Shown here: positions 1-11,455 of the stretch, in pieces
Layout: each line of letters starts with the position of its first letter
How positions within the stretch are numbered: position 1 is the first letter of the stretch
NCBI GenBank assembly: GCA_031763025.1
Contig: JASSKH010000025.1
Location: 1,116,001 to 1,180,000, forward strand
Origin: Macrocystis pyrifera
Taxonomy: Eukaryota; Sar; Phaeophyceae; Laminariales; Laminariaceae
DNA: 64,000 nucleotides
Reading direction: 5' to 3'
Program-made: the position numbers and the translations under genes
Notes under the pieces: generated by a model
What the model saw: the letters and a program-made list of their open reading frames with translations, nothing else
The model's database searches: none
What the model was told of the DNA's origin: nothing

Positions 1-67
1 CCCCCTTAGCTTTGCTGGAAATCGCCGTGGACAATTTGAAGAAAAGCGGTGAACTTGCTGTACTCAC

Positions 68-133
68 ATGAGCAAACCCCGTTTTCCATGCAACAGTACG
101 CGTCCGAGCAATCCACGTCCTCCTCGCACGCCA
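68..133 (-). CDS. Cysteine-rich peptide family, copy 1, exon 2 (rest outside window or unseen)
   Basis: Exon of 66 nt read on the minus strand. It follows an acceptor ending GTACAG and stops at a GTGAGT donor, and it starts and ends in the same intron phases as four paralogues further right. It encodes the family core C-x5-C-x4-CC-x5-C-S followed by a split codon (T plus two bases from the next exon); the middle reads CEEDVDCSDAYCCMENGVCS. The following exon would lie left of base 1, so this copy is cut by the window edge. No signal-peptide exon is recognisable between it and copy 2. The cysteine pattern suggests a small disulfide-stabilised secreted peptide. I recognise no named family, so function is unknown. 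Confidence 0.5.
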
Positions 134-272
134 CTGTACACGTGTACATTGCGGACGAAGCCTCGGGGTCAAGCAAAAAGCCGCCACTACAATAGCGAAG
201 GCACTGAGGGAACACTCCTGGCTATAAATATGCCGAAGTACAGGATATACCACATAGCGCGAGAATGTGACC

Positions 273-381
273 TATTACGGAGGTACATAGTTAATATGAC
301 CTATGGTTTACATAAAAACCCATATATTTACCTATTTTTACTAACAAAATTTGGTTCCGTTAACTATGAACCCCCGTAATA
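273..381. mobile_element. 109-bp MITE with 22-bp terminal inverted repeats
   Basis: The left end begins TATTACGGAGGTACATAG and the right end is the inverse of TATTACGGGGGTTCATAG. By eye 20 of 22 terminal bases pair. The interior is AT-rich and non-coding. The ends may include a TA target duplication, as in Tc1/mariner-type elements. The same termini bound the 3.28-kb element at 34303-37583, so this is probably its non-autonomous relative. Seen directly: the inverted repeat and the shared termini. Inferred: mobilisation by a related transposase. Confidence 0.75.
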
Positions 382-384
382 GGA

Positions 385-860
385 TGCTACAAGCAATATG
401 CTGCCGGCCCATCGTTATTCGCCGGGATAGTGATATCCGATTCGTTAGGATATGTCTGAAGGATAACGAATCTGCATGGTGCTCATGCAAATCGATTCTA
501 CATGTGACATTCCCTTGGACGCGGCCACGTCTCGCGCCTATATCAAAGTACGAGCACTCAAAACATATTTCCAGGAGCGGACGACATGTCGCTGAGGAGT
601 ACTCTCAGACACGTAAAATATTGCCTCGACACTCGGCCACCGAGAACAAACAAGCAGACGGATCACCGAATGCGCCTAGGCTCCTAGCGTGCACCCACAT
701 AGCTCAGCACCTAGACACTTCGTACAGAAGTCGCAACGTCATGTGGCACCAAGAATCGGACAAACACATCTGCAGCAAACCATGCAGATAGGTGTGGAGA
801 CATACCGCGTGCAGGACGTGACGTATGCGTTCGCCAAAAGCAGCTCCATGCTGATGAACC
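385..860. other. No supported gene
   Basis: This stretch lies between the MITE and the downstream end of cysteine-rich copy 2. The open frames on the plus strand have no recognisable domain, and composition is unremarkable. It may hold intron or intergenic sequence of the array. Confidence 0.4.
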
Positions 861-940
861 TTACAGACTCATTCCAACCCAGGCGAATCTACCTTGATGC
901 TGCGGATATCACATGCATCGCATTGGCCATTGTGACTCAC

Positions 941-1851
941 CGCATATGAGCCGGGTATTAATATTGCCACTTTGACATTCACACCGGTGTTCCGCTTGCT
1001 GGCCGTTTTCAACAGACCTTTTATGGCGTGCTGTTGCGGAGAGGGCAGGCAAGCAGTTGTGGGGGAAAACGTTTGTAACCGAGGACGATACTGTACTGCA
1101 AAGATAAGCGTGCGTTTATGGCTAACGGCTCCCGAATGGATGTCCAAGGGTCTAGCAAACACCAGCTATACCAATATATATGGCTCTATATGCTTGGGGA
1201 GCGTCCTTGCTTTTGTTTAATAATACGTCTTACCCAACCAGTGGCAACGGATACGATGTGTAGTCCACTCCCAAAACGGTGTGGACGATAGACAAATCGT
1301 TCAATGAAAGGTCTACGTTGGTGGCAATAACCGCATCGGGAGACATCGATCCCAGTAGCACTGTATTGTGCTGCCGCATAGCACATGTTCTGAAGGGGGA
1401 AATTCCACCCCACCCCGTTAGTGTTTAATTGGGACATGGGAAGACAACCGCACCAAGGAGGATGTTGCCCCCCCCCCCCCCCCTTCTCGCTTGCTGAGGC
1501 TATCGTGGGACACAACTTGCCTCTGCAGGCCTGCAAGTTAAAAGCGTGTATACTACAGCAGTACAGTAGTTGAGAATTGTGCAAAGTACAACCAAGCTAC
1601 CATGTAACGTATTTTGCGTGGGTGCATCCACCTCGACAAGCCTGTCGCCCCATAACGCCGCACAGCATGCGCGCAGGGTTGAGATGTATAGCCGGAGACA
1701 GCTCGCGCTCAAGCGCTAGCGGCAACAGGTTCATGCTTCCCCCTTTGCTCGCTATCGCCAACCACAGTTTAAGGGGATATGAAGGACTTACATGAACACT
1801 TGGCATTCCCCAGGCAGCAGAATGGATCGCAGTTGATGTCCTCCATACATA
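941..1851 (-). pseudogene. Cysteine-rich peptide family, copy 2 (exons 2 and 3; acceptor damaged)
   Basis: Exon 2 is 1792-1851 (60 nt). It follows an acceptor ending TAATAG, ends at a GTAAGT donor, and reads CMEDINCDPFCCLGNAKCS, one residue shorter between the second and third cysteines than its paralogues. Exon 3 is 941-1003 (63 nt): it encodes a C-E-C motif and a final cysteine, then a GTGAGT donor. Its start aligns with the other copies, but the acceptor dinucleotide there is CG instead of AG, so normal splicing of this exon looks impossible. A fourth exon may begin near 886 after CATCAAG, but I cannot confirm it. No signal-peptide exon is visible. I therefore call it a probable pseudogene; a nearby unannotated acceptor could rescue it. 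Confidence 0.45.
1468..1483. repeat. Poly-C tract, 16 bases
   Basis: An uninterrupted run of C within the predicted intron of copy 2. Runs of this length are prone to length error in assembly, so adjacent coordinates may be off by a base or two. Confidence 0.9.
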
Positions 1852-1959
1852 CTATTAAGTTGCAGATCACAAGTCGACACACACAGACAAGTAGAAAATT
1901 AGACAAGTTGAACATTGAATAGAGTATCGAAGCTGCAGCAGAAAAATAAATCACAAATA

Positions 1960-2780
1960 CTCGAAACGTTTTTTTTATTCATCCTCCGGCGGATCGGTAA
2001 AAATGAAGCAATATCTCACGCCCGACAGATCTGAAGTGGGATCGTGGGTTCAAATCTATCGGCGTTTCTGGACATGGCTACGTGGGACTGTGCATACATT
2101 GACGCACATCGTCCATGCTATTGCCATACGCACGATGAAATACCGGCCAATTTGGAGAGTGTGCGCATGCCACGAGATCGTATCTACACCTGTGATCCAC
2201 CCCGGACAGACGGGGACGATTCCGCAAAGTGTATGTACTTTGAGTCTGGAGTGTTTGCTGTAGACAATTGGCGACTTATAATTGCAGATAACTACGGTAC
2301 AAGCCAAAGGTGTGGATGGGTCAACACACAATGATATGCACGTGACAAGGCCCGCATACATAACCGGACGAAGCGATTTGACACATGGTTGAGGACGTTG
2401 TCCAACTCTTGGTTGACAAAACACCTGTCTGATTTGAAATGGTACCTGGCACCCGGTACGTCACTGTGCTGGGACCCTCGAGGCGTGTTCTTCGCAGGTG
2501 TTCTTGGGCTGCTTACAGAAGACTTGTACATAGTGTTATAATGCAGTACAGCAGTAGCAAACGAGAGAATTGACCCAGGGTACAGACGACCAATATTACT
2601 GGTAGGCAAATATTTTCGGTAGCCATTTCATATGAAACGAAGGTCACGATAATATTTTCCAGAAGCCAAATTGTTCTCGAAAAGACACGAGATGTACGAG
2701 CACAGTGCTGTAGTACAGTATTTATATGCACAGTAGAAAAAAAACGTTATTTTTATGTGCACAACATGATATGGGTATTT
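1960..2780. other. No supported gene
   Basis: Open frames of up to about 120 codons exist on both strands, but none has a recognisable domain or array-like exon. A tRNA-box-B-like GGGTTCAAATC occurs near 2046 without a partner box A. I see nothing else. Confidence 0.4.
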
Positions 2781-2831
2781 CGTAAGTTATAGCGGATTCG
2801 AGGAACCTATTCCTATGTACCCGTTAAACAT

Positions 2832-3552
2832 ATGTCTTTGAGAGGGGAACACGAGGAGAGACCTCGTAGAGTAACCTCGATCATCACCACGTCTTCTCCT
2901 CACCTACACCAAACCCTACGGGAATCAAGTACGACCAAGCCTAAAAAAATAGAGGAATATACGGCAACACAACAACCTACTCGTGCACGCATCGTCTTGT
3001 TCTTCGTGACCTCCAGAAGGCTGAGGGTATCAGTGGCTGTCTGTGAGGAAAAGGCACGCGTCGTCTACCCTTGGGCAGATATCGCCGAAGATACGCAACC
3101 CAGGTCGTTCGGTCCAAGAACCGAAGAGGGTCACAGGGAAATGGAACCCACAGCAGCAAGAAGCGGTCGAACACGGCAGAAATAACGATTCGGTGAAGAT
3201 CGTTGCGCATATTGTCGCAGAAACGGACTCGAGCTGCTTTACTGATGCGGCAGAAGCAACTGCGACCACAATTGCAGCAGCATAATCGGCGACGACAGCC
3301 AGCACTGTGCCAGGTCGCTACACATCTGCATTGACGTGGAACCCAATATCGTCTAGAAAAACGATGACTGAGATACAAGTCCACGGTTCAAGTGTACACA
3401 TTACATCTCTTGGCCGCGGTCGGGCTTTGTACTTACCAAAAGAGAAAAGAGGCAATAGTACGGACTTCGTCGACGATCACATAAATTTGCAACAGCTGCA
3501 CGAGGCTGTCAAGAACATCGCCAAGACGGACTCATCAAGACGTTGCGTTTGA
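2832..3552 (+). pseudogene. Unassigned open region, two overlapping frames, one internal stop
   Basis: An ATG at 2832 opens 117 codons to 3185, basic and serine/threonine-rich. A second frame is open from about 3043 to a TAA at 3283-3285 and continues in the same frame to 3552, so roughly 510 nt are interrupted by a single stop. The second frame has ordinary protein-like composition with alternating charged and hydrophobic residues near its end. No domain is recognised. It could be a decayed gene, part of an old transposon, or chance. No relation to the flanking cysteine-rich array is visible. Confidence 0.22.
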
Positions 3553-3559
3553 CATCGTG

Positions 3560-5100
3560 GAGCGTACCAAGTCATCCAGCGACGCCTGGTCACGGTTCAA
3601 ACATTCCACGTAGTAGTTCAGATACGACTAACGAGAAGCGGAGGATCCACCGCATGTCCAACACTATGTATGGCGTTGATTGCCGGTGATAGTCCGGAGA
3701 GGTTCGAGCTGAGGGTTGACCCGCGCAAGGAAACAGCTGGACGGAGTGCCTATGACCGCGAATATTGGCGAAGAAATATAACCATCATCAGGGGCTGATC
3801 AGAGCAGCACGTAACGTATCGCCGGGTGCTGGTTACTTACGGATTTTTCACGTGTATGATAATCATGATGTGATAATCATGAAAGCTCTCTCATAGCCGT
3901 TCGGGAGGATGAAATCTCCGAATAATAACCCAGGCGCTGGCGGCGTCGACAGACGTGGTTGAGAGCAGACGGGTCTGCCAGATACGCAAATTTACCCGGG
4001 GAACATGGCCCCAGACTGCTGGAAGCTAAAGACCCAGTCATCGGCGGGCAGGGAAAATTGTGGATTATAACCATGACCTAGCGGACTGCCGGAAACGAGA
4101 GCCGAGCAGGACCGGCAAGAGTGAAAAAAGGTATTCCGGCGAGTGTTACGCTTATGCCAACATTGGACCCCCCCGCAGCACAATACTGTAACATAAAATA
4201 CGAGGAGCCCACTCTCAGGAATTGATCCAAACAGATCACTCTGGGCGCATCCGTTCACGAGGCACGTCTCACGGTGGCCTTAAACACGGTGCGGGATGAA
4301 GAGTGGCTGCTGGAGTGCGGGGAAAGCGAACACATAACCGGTGACACTAGAGGGCCACCCGAGTACAACGAGTAACCCGGACAGTTTCTTCATGCTAGTT
4401 GACATGCGAGAGGTAAAGCGTTACAGGAAACAAGATCTAGACTTGACACAGTCTGCATCAACTAAAATTACAGCTATTCTGCAGAGAGTGGCATTCATTC
4501 GATTACAACCGAACTTCAATAGCAGTCAAAAGGCCAGTGATGGACATTATGATAGCCGTCATCGGTGGAAGTGATGTACATACCACATTGTATGGCAGAA
4601 CTAAGTGTGTTCTATTGATGGGATATGATGAAAATTCACCCAGGGACATTTCGGTTAGTGACGCTCCTGGGGGCACTTTAGTTCATTGGGCTGGTGGAAT
4701 TGGGGGCACATAATCCTAAACGTGCTCTCGAAATAAAAAAAAAAACAAAATATGCGCACGATGGTAGCGACCGCAGGATACCAGAACCTCGCAGGGGCTG
4801 CCTACGGTGTACTTCTGTGGTGTGTGCCACAATTTCGTCGTTCATCGTCGTTCATCGCTTTATGCTCGGTATACACACAGATTCGTACTCTCAATACACA
4901 TGGCATTTCATGCGCTGTTTGAAGGTACATAAAGCAAGAGGTGCCTTCGAAAATAGAAGCACGTAAGCACGCCACCAAAAGCGATGACGACGCCCGTAGG
5001 ATAGTTGACGTGTCTGGGGCTTGTCTGGGACATGTCTGCTGTGGTGTATGCTGTAGGTGTGGTGGTCGTCATATATAAACCAACCCTTGCGTATATAATC
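3560..5100. other. No supported gene
   Basis: Short open frames only. This segment separates copy 2 and copy 3 of the array and does not obviously match the repeated unit seen further right. A short A-rich tract lies near 4732-4748. Confidence 0.4.
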
Positions 5101-5107
5101 AAGATGC

Positions 5108-5947
5108 CTACAAACCCGTTGGACCTGAGATTCCCAATAACCGCGTGCATCAATGGTTGCAAAGAGAGTTGTTTCCGATGTACACTATTGGACATACCAA
5201 ATGCTTTGTGCGGGTCCACATGACTCACTGCATTCTGACGTTCTGTCCCACATTTTGTCCTTGCACTCGCAGATGTCCTGCGCTTGGCCGCCGCCTAAAA
5301 CAGATTCTAGTTTCTGCACTGATATGGATAGAGTGGGGACAATACGGACGCGGCATGAATAGCGAGAACGGCACATATTGTCGACATCCATGCAGCTGTT
5401 TTCGGAAGGTGAAATGTGTGGTTCAAGAGGATGTGAGACATTTGTTTGCGTCACACCGTCAATTGTGTTGCAATGATATATCATGCGGTGTCAGCGCTTT
5501 GAAGCTATCTTCCGTATGGCAGAGAAATATTCTAATATACAATTTTGTACAGCTGTATTGAACTGTACTCTGAGCAAACGGACGACGTCTATCGTGATGA
5601 CGTGTTTAAATCGTCGTTCGAAGAGAAAGAGAAACGTTTTGGAGGCGAACAGGGTTTGTCACCCTAGGTAGGTGCTTATCTATGCAGTAGAACGTGCAAC
5701 CTAATTCCAGAGTACACAGAATGCCGCATTTCGCAAATCGCCTCAGTGAGCTCCTCGTGGAGTCACCGTCTCATGTACCTTGCACGCGGGCATGGGTTTT
5801 GGCAACATAAAACCAACCAACGGTGACAGGTAGCTACCTCTCTTCGTGCGATATATGCCAGCCAAGCGCGCCTCAAGCACTTACATGAGCACATTCCATC
5901 TTCTTTGCAACATTTTCCATCCTTGCAGTGGCTGTCTTCGCTGCACT
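5108..5947 (-). CDS. Cysteine-rich peptide family, copy 3 (exons 2-4)
   Basis: Three exons on the minus strand: exon 2 at 5885-5947 (63 nt), exon 3 at 5229-5294 (66 nt) and exon 4 at 5108-5124 (17 nt with TAG). Acceptors end TTCACAG, TGTTTTAG and ATCTCAG; donors are GTAAGT and GTGAGT. Exon 2 reads CSEDSHCKDGKCCKEDGMCS. The T left at its end joins GC at the start of exon 3 and so rebuilds the last cysteine of a C-S-C motif. Exon 3 adds C-E-C and a final cysteine; exon 4 adds a few residues and the stop. Nine cysteines are predicted in about 45 residues. No signal-peptide exon was found upstream; the nearest compatible one is at 14800-14872. Function is unknown; secretion is inferred from copy 5. 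Confidence 0.55.
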
Positions 5948-7539
5948 CTGTGAACGCACAAATTGCAGGCGAGGGGGCACAGGGTTAGATAAAGGTGACT
6001 ATGAACACATAATATCAAATCTACGCTTAATGTCTAGATGCACAGGTTTGTGTACGTTCGGATACACACACTAGAAATGCCGCAGGACCGGGGGTTTCGC
6101 ACTTGGAGGTATGTTTTGTGTCCACCTGTGCGTTGCCACAGAGCAGTAAATGCATGCTAGTTGTAGAAGCTATTTGACGACGGTAACACGGGCTGATAGT
6201 GATCGTACCTCACGGTTCTACCTGCCAACCACAGATGGGGAATATTCGTGGAGCATCTTGAAAAAGTTGAAATAATAAAATTAATTTGTTTGTTCAGTGC
6301 ACGAACTGTAATTGTCCTGTTACATCAACCCTCGGCCAACAGTTACACGTAAACGAGAAGACACTCGGTTCGTCGTACGTGCCCTGCGCGGTCTGGCAAG
6401 TCCCTCTACGGTTGACTGACAAGGGGCATGAGTGAGTTCAGATACATTAGACGGGAAATTGTTGTAGTAAACATCGTGTGCCCCAGAAGCCTCTATGTGT
6501 ACCGTAGGAGCTGCACTTCAGCGAAAAGTGAACACGGTCGGGCTTTACGACCGAGATGCCGAAACAAGGCGTTTGCTTTTCCTTAGGGTCTGCAATCAAC
6601 GCCTGGTTTTAATGTTGTAGAAAAGGTGAATAATGTCCTGGTATGTTCTTCGAAACTATTGATTCAAAGTTCTGCTTAGTATTAATTAATTGAGAACTGA
6701 GGGCGACACCCTCATTTGGATTCTTGTAGTATCAGGTGACGAGAACCATCAAGAGGAGGTAAAGAACACGTGAATCAACCAACTCCCCCTTACCGTTCAA
6801 CTGGCCTTGGACAACATGCACGTTTAGATTTTCGACCATGAAGTAGTGGGTTATGCCGATCCCTCTGGGCGACACGAATCTAGGACTGCCGGAAACATTG
6901 TTCTGCAGCCGTGAAAGAAATAGAGAATGGTACGATACTCTCCATGTTGCGGGTGATTATATCAGGGAAACATCGTATATGTCGTCAAGCATCCATGTTG
7001 TTGCGTCGACCCTGTGCTCGGCGGAACTGAGAGCTTCATAGTGAGCTTGGGGTGCTTGTACTCAACTACATTGAGACAACATTTTGCTTTAGCATACATC
7101 GTCGACACAACAACCTCGGCAGCGCGTGTAGCCTGATGTTGGCGTGGTGACCAAAACCAGCTACCAAAGATGGCACTCCCGCCTCTGGTACAGGAATAGT
7201 GGCAATATTGGAGTGCTTGCAATATTTGCGCTCTGAACTTTTACTTCTCCAAACATTCTCCCGAAGAAAGAAATAACTTGAGGTAAATTTGAAAAAAACG
7301 GCTAACACGTAGTTCAAGAATGGTAGGATTTGATCGAAAGTAGAGGTTATATTTGTTTATCTGCGCGACAGGCCTATACACACCGAGCATTAACTCGATG
7401 TAGAACGCATATCCAACGGCACCATCAACGAGACAAAAGCACCGCTGCTCTACAAATTGCACAACAACTGGAGCTATGAGAGCGGAGGCCATAAAGGGTA
7501 CCCTGAGCATGACGCAGAGGCGCAAAATTAGAGATGTAA

Positions 7540-8030
7540 AGCTTCAACCGGCGACATGGAGCGCTCTCCAGCCGTGCGTGGTATAGGATTCATCACCTAC
7601 GGTAACTTGTGATGATATTTACGGAGCTCGGCTGAGTCCGACCGTCTTGGAGAAGGGGGTCGAAGGAGAGAGCGGGACAACACAGCGATTGTTACGACTA
7701 TTGTGTGCAACATCTGCCCGAGGAAGGCTGAGAGAGAGGCGACTTAGGCGTGGCGCCTGTCTTGATGCTGTGCGTCGGCTGGTGTGCGGTTTTGTGTGAG
7801 GATGGAGCGTGGTGTACCCAATAACGCAGACAACACTAATTCAATTTTTACGGCGCATTGCCTCCCCTCCCCACCTACCGTCCTATTTTCGCTGGCGTCG
7901 CCTGCTCATCTTGTTTACTTCACTCGCAAACACACCGAAATCAAGATGGGAACATAGTTCACTCATTTTGAGTTGGAAGAAAAGTGAATATTGTTAAACT
8001 TCTGTCGCAAACACTTGCACTACGATAATG
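7540..8030. other. No supported gene
   Basis: Unit-internal sequence without an obvious counterpart in the other units. I see no domain or splice-bounded cysteine exon here. Confidence 0.35.
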
Positions 8031-8232
8031 TTCACGAAGTATCATTTGTCACGCCATACGAGCAGCAAACGTGTATAATGTTGTCTACAGGTAAGTCCGT
8101 ACATAGGAAATGTGATAGCCGTCAACGCAAAATTAGAGGGGGGGTCTCTTACTTGGCATGGTCTTGCAATGCCACCCCACACAGTCCTTCCTGGCGTGTA
8201 TGTTAGTTACTGTAGACCTACGACTGTACCGC

Positions 8233-8290
8233 AACCACAACAACTACAACAGCAACAACAACTACCACTACTACTATTACTACTAAAGTA
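8233..8290. repeat. Imperfect ACA/ACT trinucleotide tract
   Basis: A run of CAA, CTA and ACT triplets ending the 8040-8290 block. The same position in the next unit (9776-9880) holds a longer CTA/ACT tract, and a shorter one sits at 12300-12325. Confidence 0.8.
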
Positions 8291-8759
8291 CTATTAATAG
8301 CTCGTACAGTGGTGCTGGGGCAAAAGTGTATTTACTTGTAGTGGGTGGTAGTTGTTGAGAAACAAATGGTAGAAACGGCATTTTCGCAGCATTCCAGTTA
8401 CACAGCCTTACGACCATCAGACACATCGCAGCAAGACGACCGCGGCCAACGCAAACCGAGACATGCGACGCACGATCCCCTTGAGTCACTTGAAGGACGT
8501 CTGCTTCTGTAGACGCTGGGGTTGCGGAAACAGGATGTGTGTAAGTCTAGAGAGCTTTGATGGAATCGACAAGAGACCGACAGGTAGAAACTTAAACTGA
8601 CAAGATTTCAGACCGATATATAGGCAGACCGATAGATGTCCAGACATACATATCAAGTTAAGGACGGACGCCTATATACTTATCACAATGAGGAAGCTGT
8701 AAAGACAAAGAAACATGACAGCATCTAATCTTGGTCAAGAGTTTCACGTGATAAAGAAG

Positions 8760-10300
8760 ACAACCAACTCATCGTACGTGTTTTACCAATTTAAGCAAGT
8801 GAGTTTACTGTTGACCGAAGGGCATGGGTTAGCTTGTATATTAGACGCGCGATTGTGGTACTAGACACCATATGCCCAATAAGCGTATATGTGTATCGCA
8901 CTTCAAGGAAAAGGACATACGGTCGAACTCCCGACATGTCGAGACGAGACGTTTGCTGCTCGTTTGGGTCTGGAACCTACGCTGGACAATGGAGGATTGC
9001 AAAGAGACGAACAAAACACCTGGTGCCTGGTACCTGGTACGTACTCCGACAAACTATTGATCCAACGTTCTCCTTGTATTCATAAACATGATAACTGAGG
9101 GTAACCCCCCCCCCTATGAAAACCATAAAATGCTAGGTGACGCGAACCACAAAGAAGAGGTAACTGAACCCACAAATCAACCTACATCTCTTACCGTGCA
9201 CCTGGTACTAAACAATATGCCTGCATTTGTTTTCGACATGAAGCAGCGTGTTAGAACGATCCCTCTGGCCGTTTCTATGACTACCGGAAACACTGTGATG
9301 TAGCAGTCAGATAAGGTGAAAGTGGTAAGATACTCTCGATATTGCTGGCGATGGGGATGGGGATACATTGCAAGTGTTGGCAAGCATCGTTCTGGTTGCA
9401 GCAACCCTGCGATCGGCAAGACTGAGAGGTAGAGAGCGAACTGTGTGTGTTTCTACACAGGCACATCGATATAACACGTTACTTCAATGTACACCGTCGA
9501 CATAACTACTACGACAGCGCGTATCGCCTGACGTTCAGATGGTCTTCAAACGCAACTACCAAAGGCAGCTCTCTTGCCACGGGCACACGGAATAGTGGCA
9601 AGATTGCCCGCGATTGATGGTTTGTCAAAACACACGAATAGAAAACGTGTGCTATGCTGTCTATAGGTAATGCTTAGATTGGATATGCGATAGTTGTCAA
9701 CGCATCACCATACGGGGAGGGTTTCACTTGGCATCATCTTGCAATGAAACCACACCTAGTGGTCCTTGGCCCTACAACTACTACTACCACTACTACTAAT
9801 GCTACGGCTACTACTACTAATACTCTTACTGCTACAACAATTACTACAGCTACAGCTACTACTACTACCACTTCTTGAGTACTAGCTCGTAGAGGAGTGC
9901 TGGCGCAAAGTGTCCTGTTCTAGAAGTAGATCGTGTTTGTTCATGTCAAATCTCGATAGTAACCGCTTTTCACTACATTCAAAATACACGGCCTCACGCC
10001 ATTTAAAACACGGCAGCACGGCGACCGCGGCTAACGCAAGACGATATTTGCGACGACAACCGCCACGAGTTACTTGAAGCTCGCCCGTTTGTAGACGCTG
10101 AAGTTGCGGAAACAGGATATGTGCAGGTTTATGAACGTTTAATGGAACCTACGAGAGAGACAGTTACACTTGTATCGACTGACAAGCACATAGGCAGACA
10201 TATAGGCAGACCGATAGATGGCCAGATATATCGATCAAGATAATGTTGGACATCTACACACGCAACACAACAAAGAATCTGTAGAGACAAGGAAAACAAC
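8760..10300. repeat. Extra array unit lacking recognisable exons
   Basis: This segment matches 6360-8690 block by block, including the microsatellite at 9776-9880. It is followed directly by the next gene-bearing unit, and no cysteine-rich exon is found in it. It looks like a partial duplication of the intron or spacer part of the unit. Confidence 0.55.
9776..9880. repeat. CTA/ACT trinucleotide microsatellite
   Basis: An imperfect run of CTACTAC and ACTACTA triplets at the conserved position within the array unit. Confidence 0.85.
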
Positions 10301-10552
10301 AGCCTCATTACAGTACCTTAAACGCGTTTCGGAGCCTACCTCGGCGTCATACTTCCAACGCCGCGAATTCTAAGCCAAGAGCATTCAGAAGTATTTCCAG
10401 CTTCAACAACGGTGACGCAGGTCGTCCGGGCTGGCGGCGCCGCTAAGCCAGGTTTCCATTGCGAAGAAACCCAGCATTGAACACGTGTGACAACGTTACA
10501 GATTGATGTTCAACGCTACTTGCATTCGGTGATTGAAGCAATGCAAGCATCG

Positions 10553-11455
10553 CTATCGCAGGCCATGGGCTGTCAAGGTGAACGTCATGTATACATCCGA
10601 AGTGACAACTGTTTGACCTAGCGTTCACAATAACCGGATGCAACATGGACATGATGAAAGTTGCGGAGTGCCATGTACAAGATTTTGCGGCCTATGTGTG
10701 GATGGGTGGATCAAGTGCGTTGTGGGTGTCAGTGCGACTCACTGCATATGCCTTCTTCGACATTGCCGGAATCGCACTCGCACATGTCGGTCGCTGCGCC
10801 GCCTGGATAAACAGACTTTCCATTCACCGCTGATGTGTATAGAGTGCGGACAATGCCGATGCGATAACGAGAACGGAACATATTATCGATATATATTCAG
10901 GTGCTTTCGAAGGAATAACCATTGGTTGCAGAGAATGTGAGGCATATGTTTGTATCACACCGTCAATTATGTTCGTAATGGTGTAGCATGGGGTGTCAGC
11001 GCTTTGAAGCGTTATCCCTTATAGCAGACAAATATTCCAATCTACAAACGTGTGCAGCTATTGTTGAACCGTACCTTGCGCATCCGACCCACTTCTATGT
11101 TGATGAGGTGTTTACATCGGCATTCCAAGGGAAAGAGAAGCGCATTGGAGGCGCACAGGGGTAGCCACGCGAAGTGGGTGTTTAGATATGAAGTATACAA
11201 CGTGCAACCTAGCCTACAAATAGACGGAATACCGAAATTTGCGATTTTCCTTAGTAAGCCTCTCGCGGAGTGACGACCCGTAAACACTGCATGCGGGCAT
11301 GTGTTTGGCAAAATCCAACGGACCAACGGTGACAGATCACTACTTCCCCCTTCGCAAAACCAATGCCAGTTAAGCGCGCCCGGCGTACTTACATGAGCAC
11401 GTCATGTTATCTCTGCAGCACGTTTCTCCCATGCAGTCGTCGTTGGTCTTGCACA
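10553..11455 (-). CDS. Cysteine-rich peptide family, copy 4 (exons 2-4; altered C-terminus)
   Basis: Exon 2 is 11393-11455 (63 nt) and reads CKTNDDCMGETCCRDNMTCS. Exon 3 is 10743-10802 (60 nt) with C-E-C and a final cysteine. Exon 4 begins at 10617. Acceptors end TTCACAG, TATCCAG and CGCTAG; donors are GTAAGT and GTGAGT. Junction phases match copy 3, and the exon 2/3 junction again rebuilds a C-S-C cysteine. In copies 3 and 5 exon 4 stops after about five codons. Here the aligned TAG is replaced and the frame runs about 15 residues further to a TAG at 10553-10555. No signal-peptide exon was recognised before 11455. An open 91-codon frame starting at ATG 11682 overlaps this exon in another frame and is probably intronic. 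Confidence 0.5.

Larger units (their letters stand above)
6060..8830. repeat. Array unit after copy 3, part of a diverged tandem segmental repeat
   Basis: Blocks of this stretch recur in order further right. 6060-6240 recurs at 11570-11740 and 14200-14320. 6360-6760 recurs at 8760-9170, 11880-12290 and 14340-14640. 6760-7220 recurs at 9170-9620. 8040-8690 recurs at 9650-10290. Identity by eye is moderate with many indels, so the duplications are old. No exon was recognised inside 6060-8830. Confidence 0.65.

Noticed and set aside
2044..2334. Plus-strand frame with DGDDSAKCMYFESGVFA, faintly like the cysteine exon
   Set aside because: Cysteines are missing, spacing differs and no splice sites match the family.
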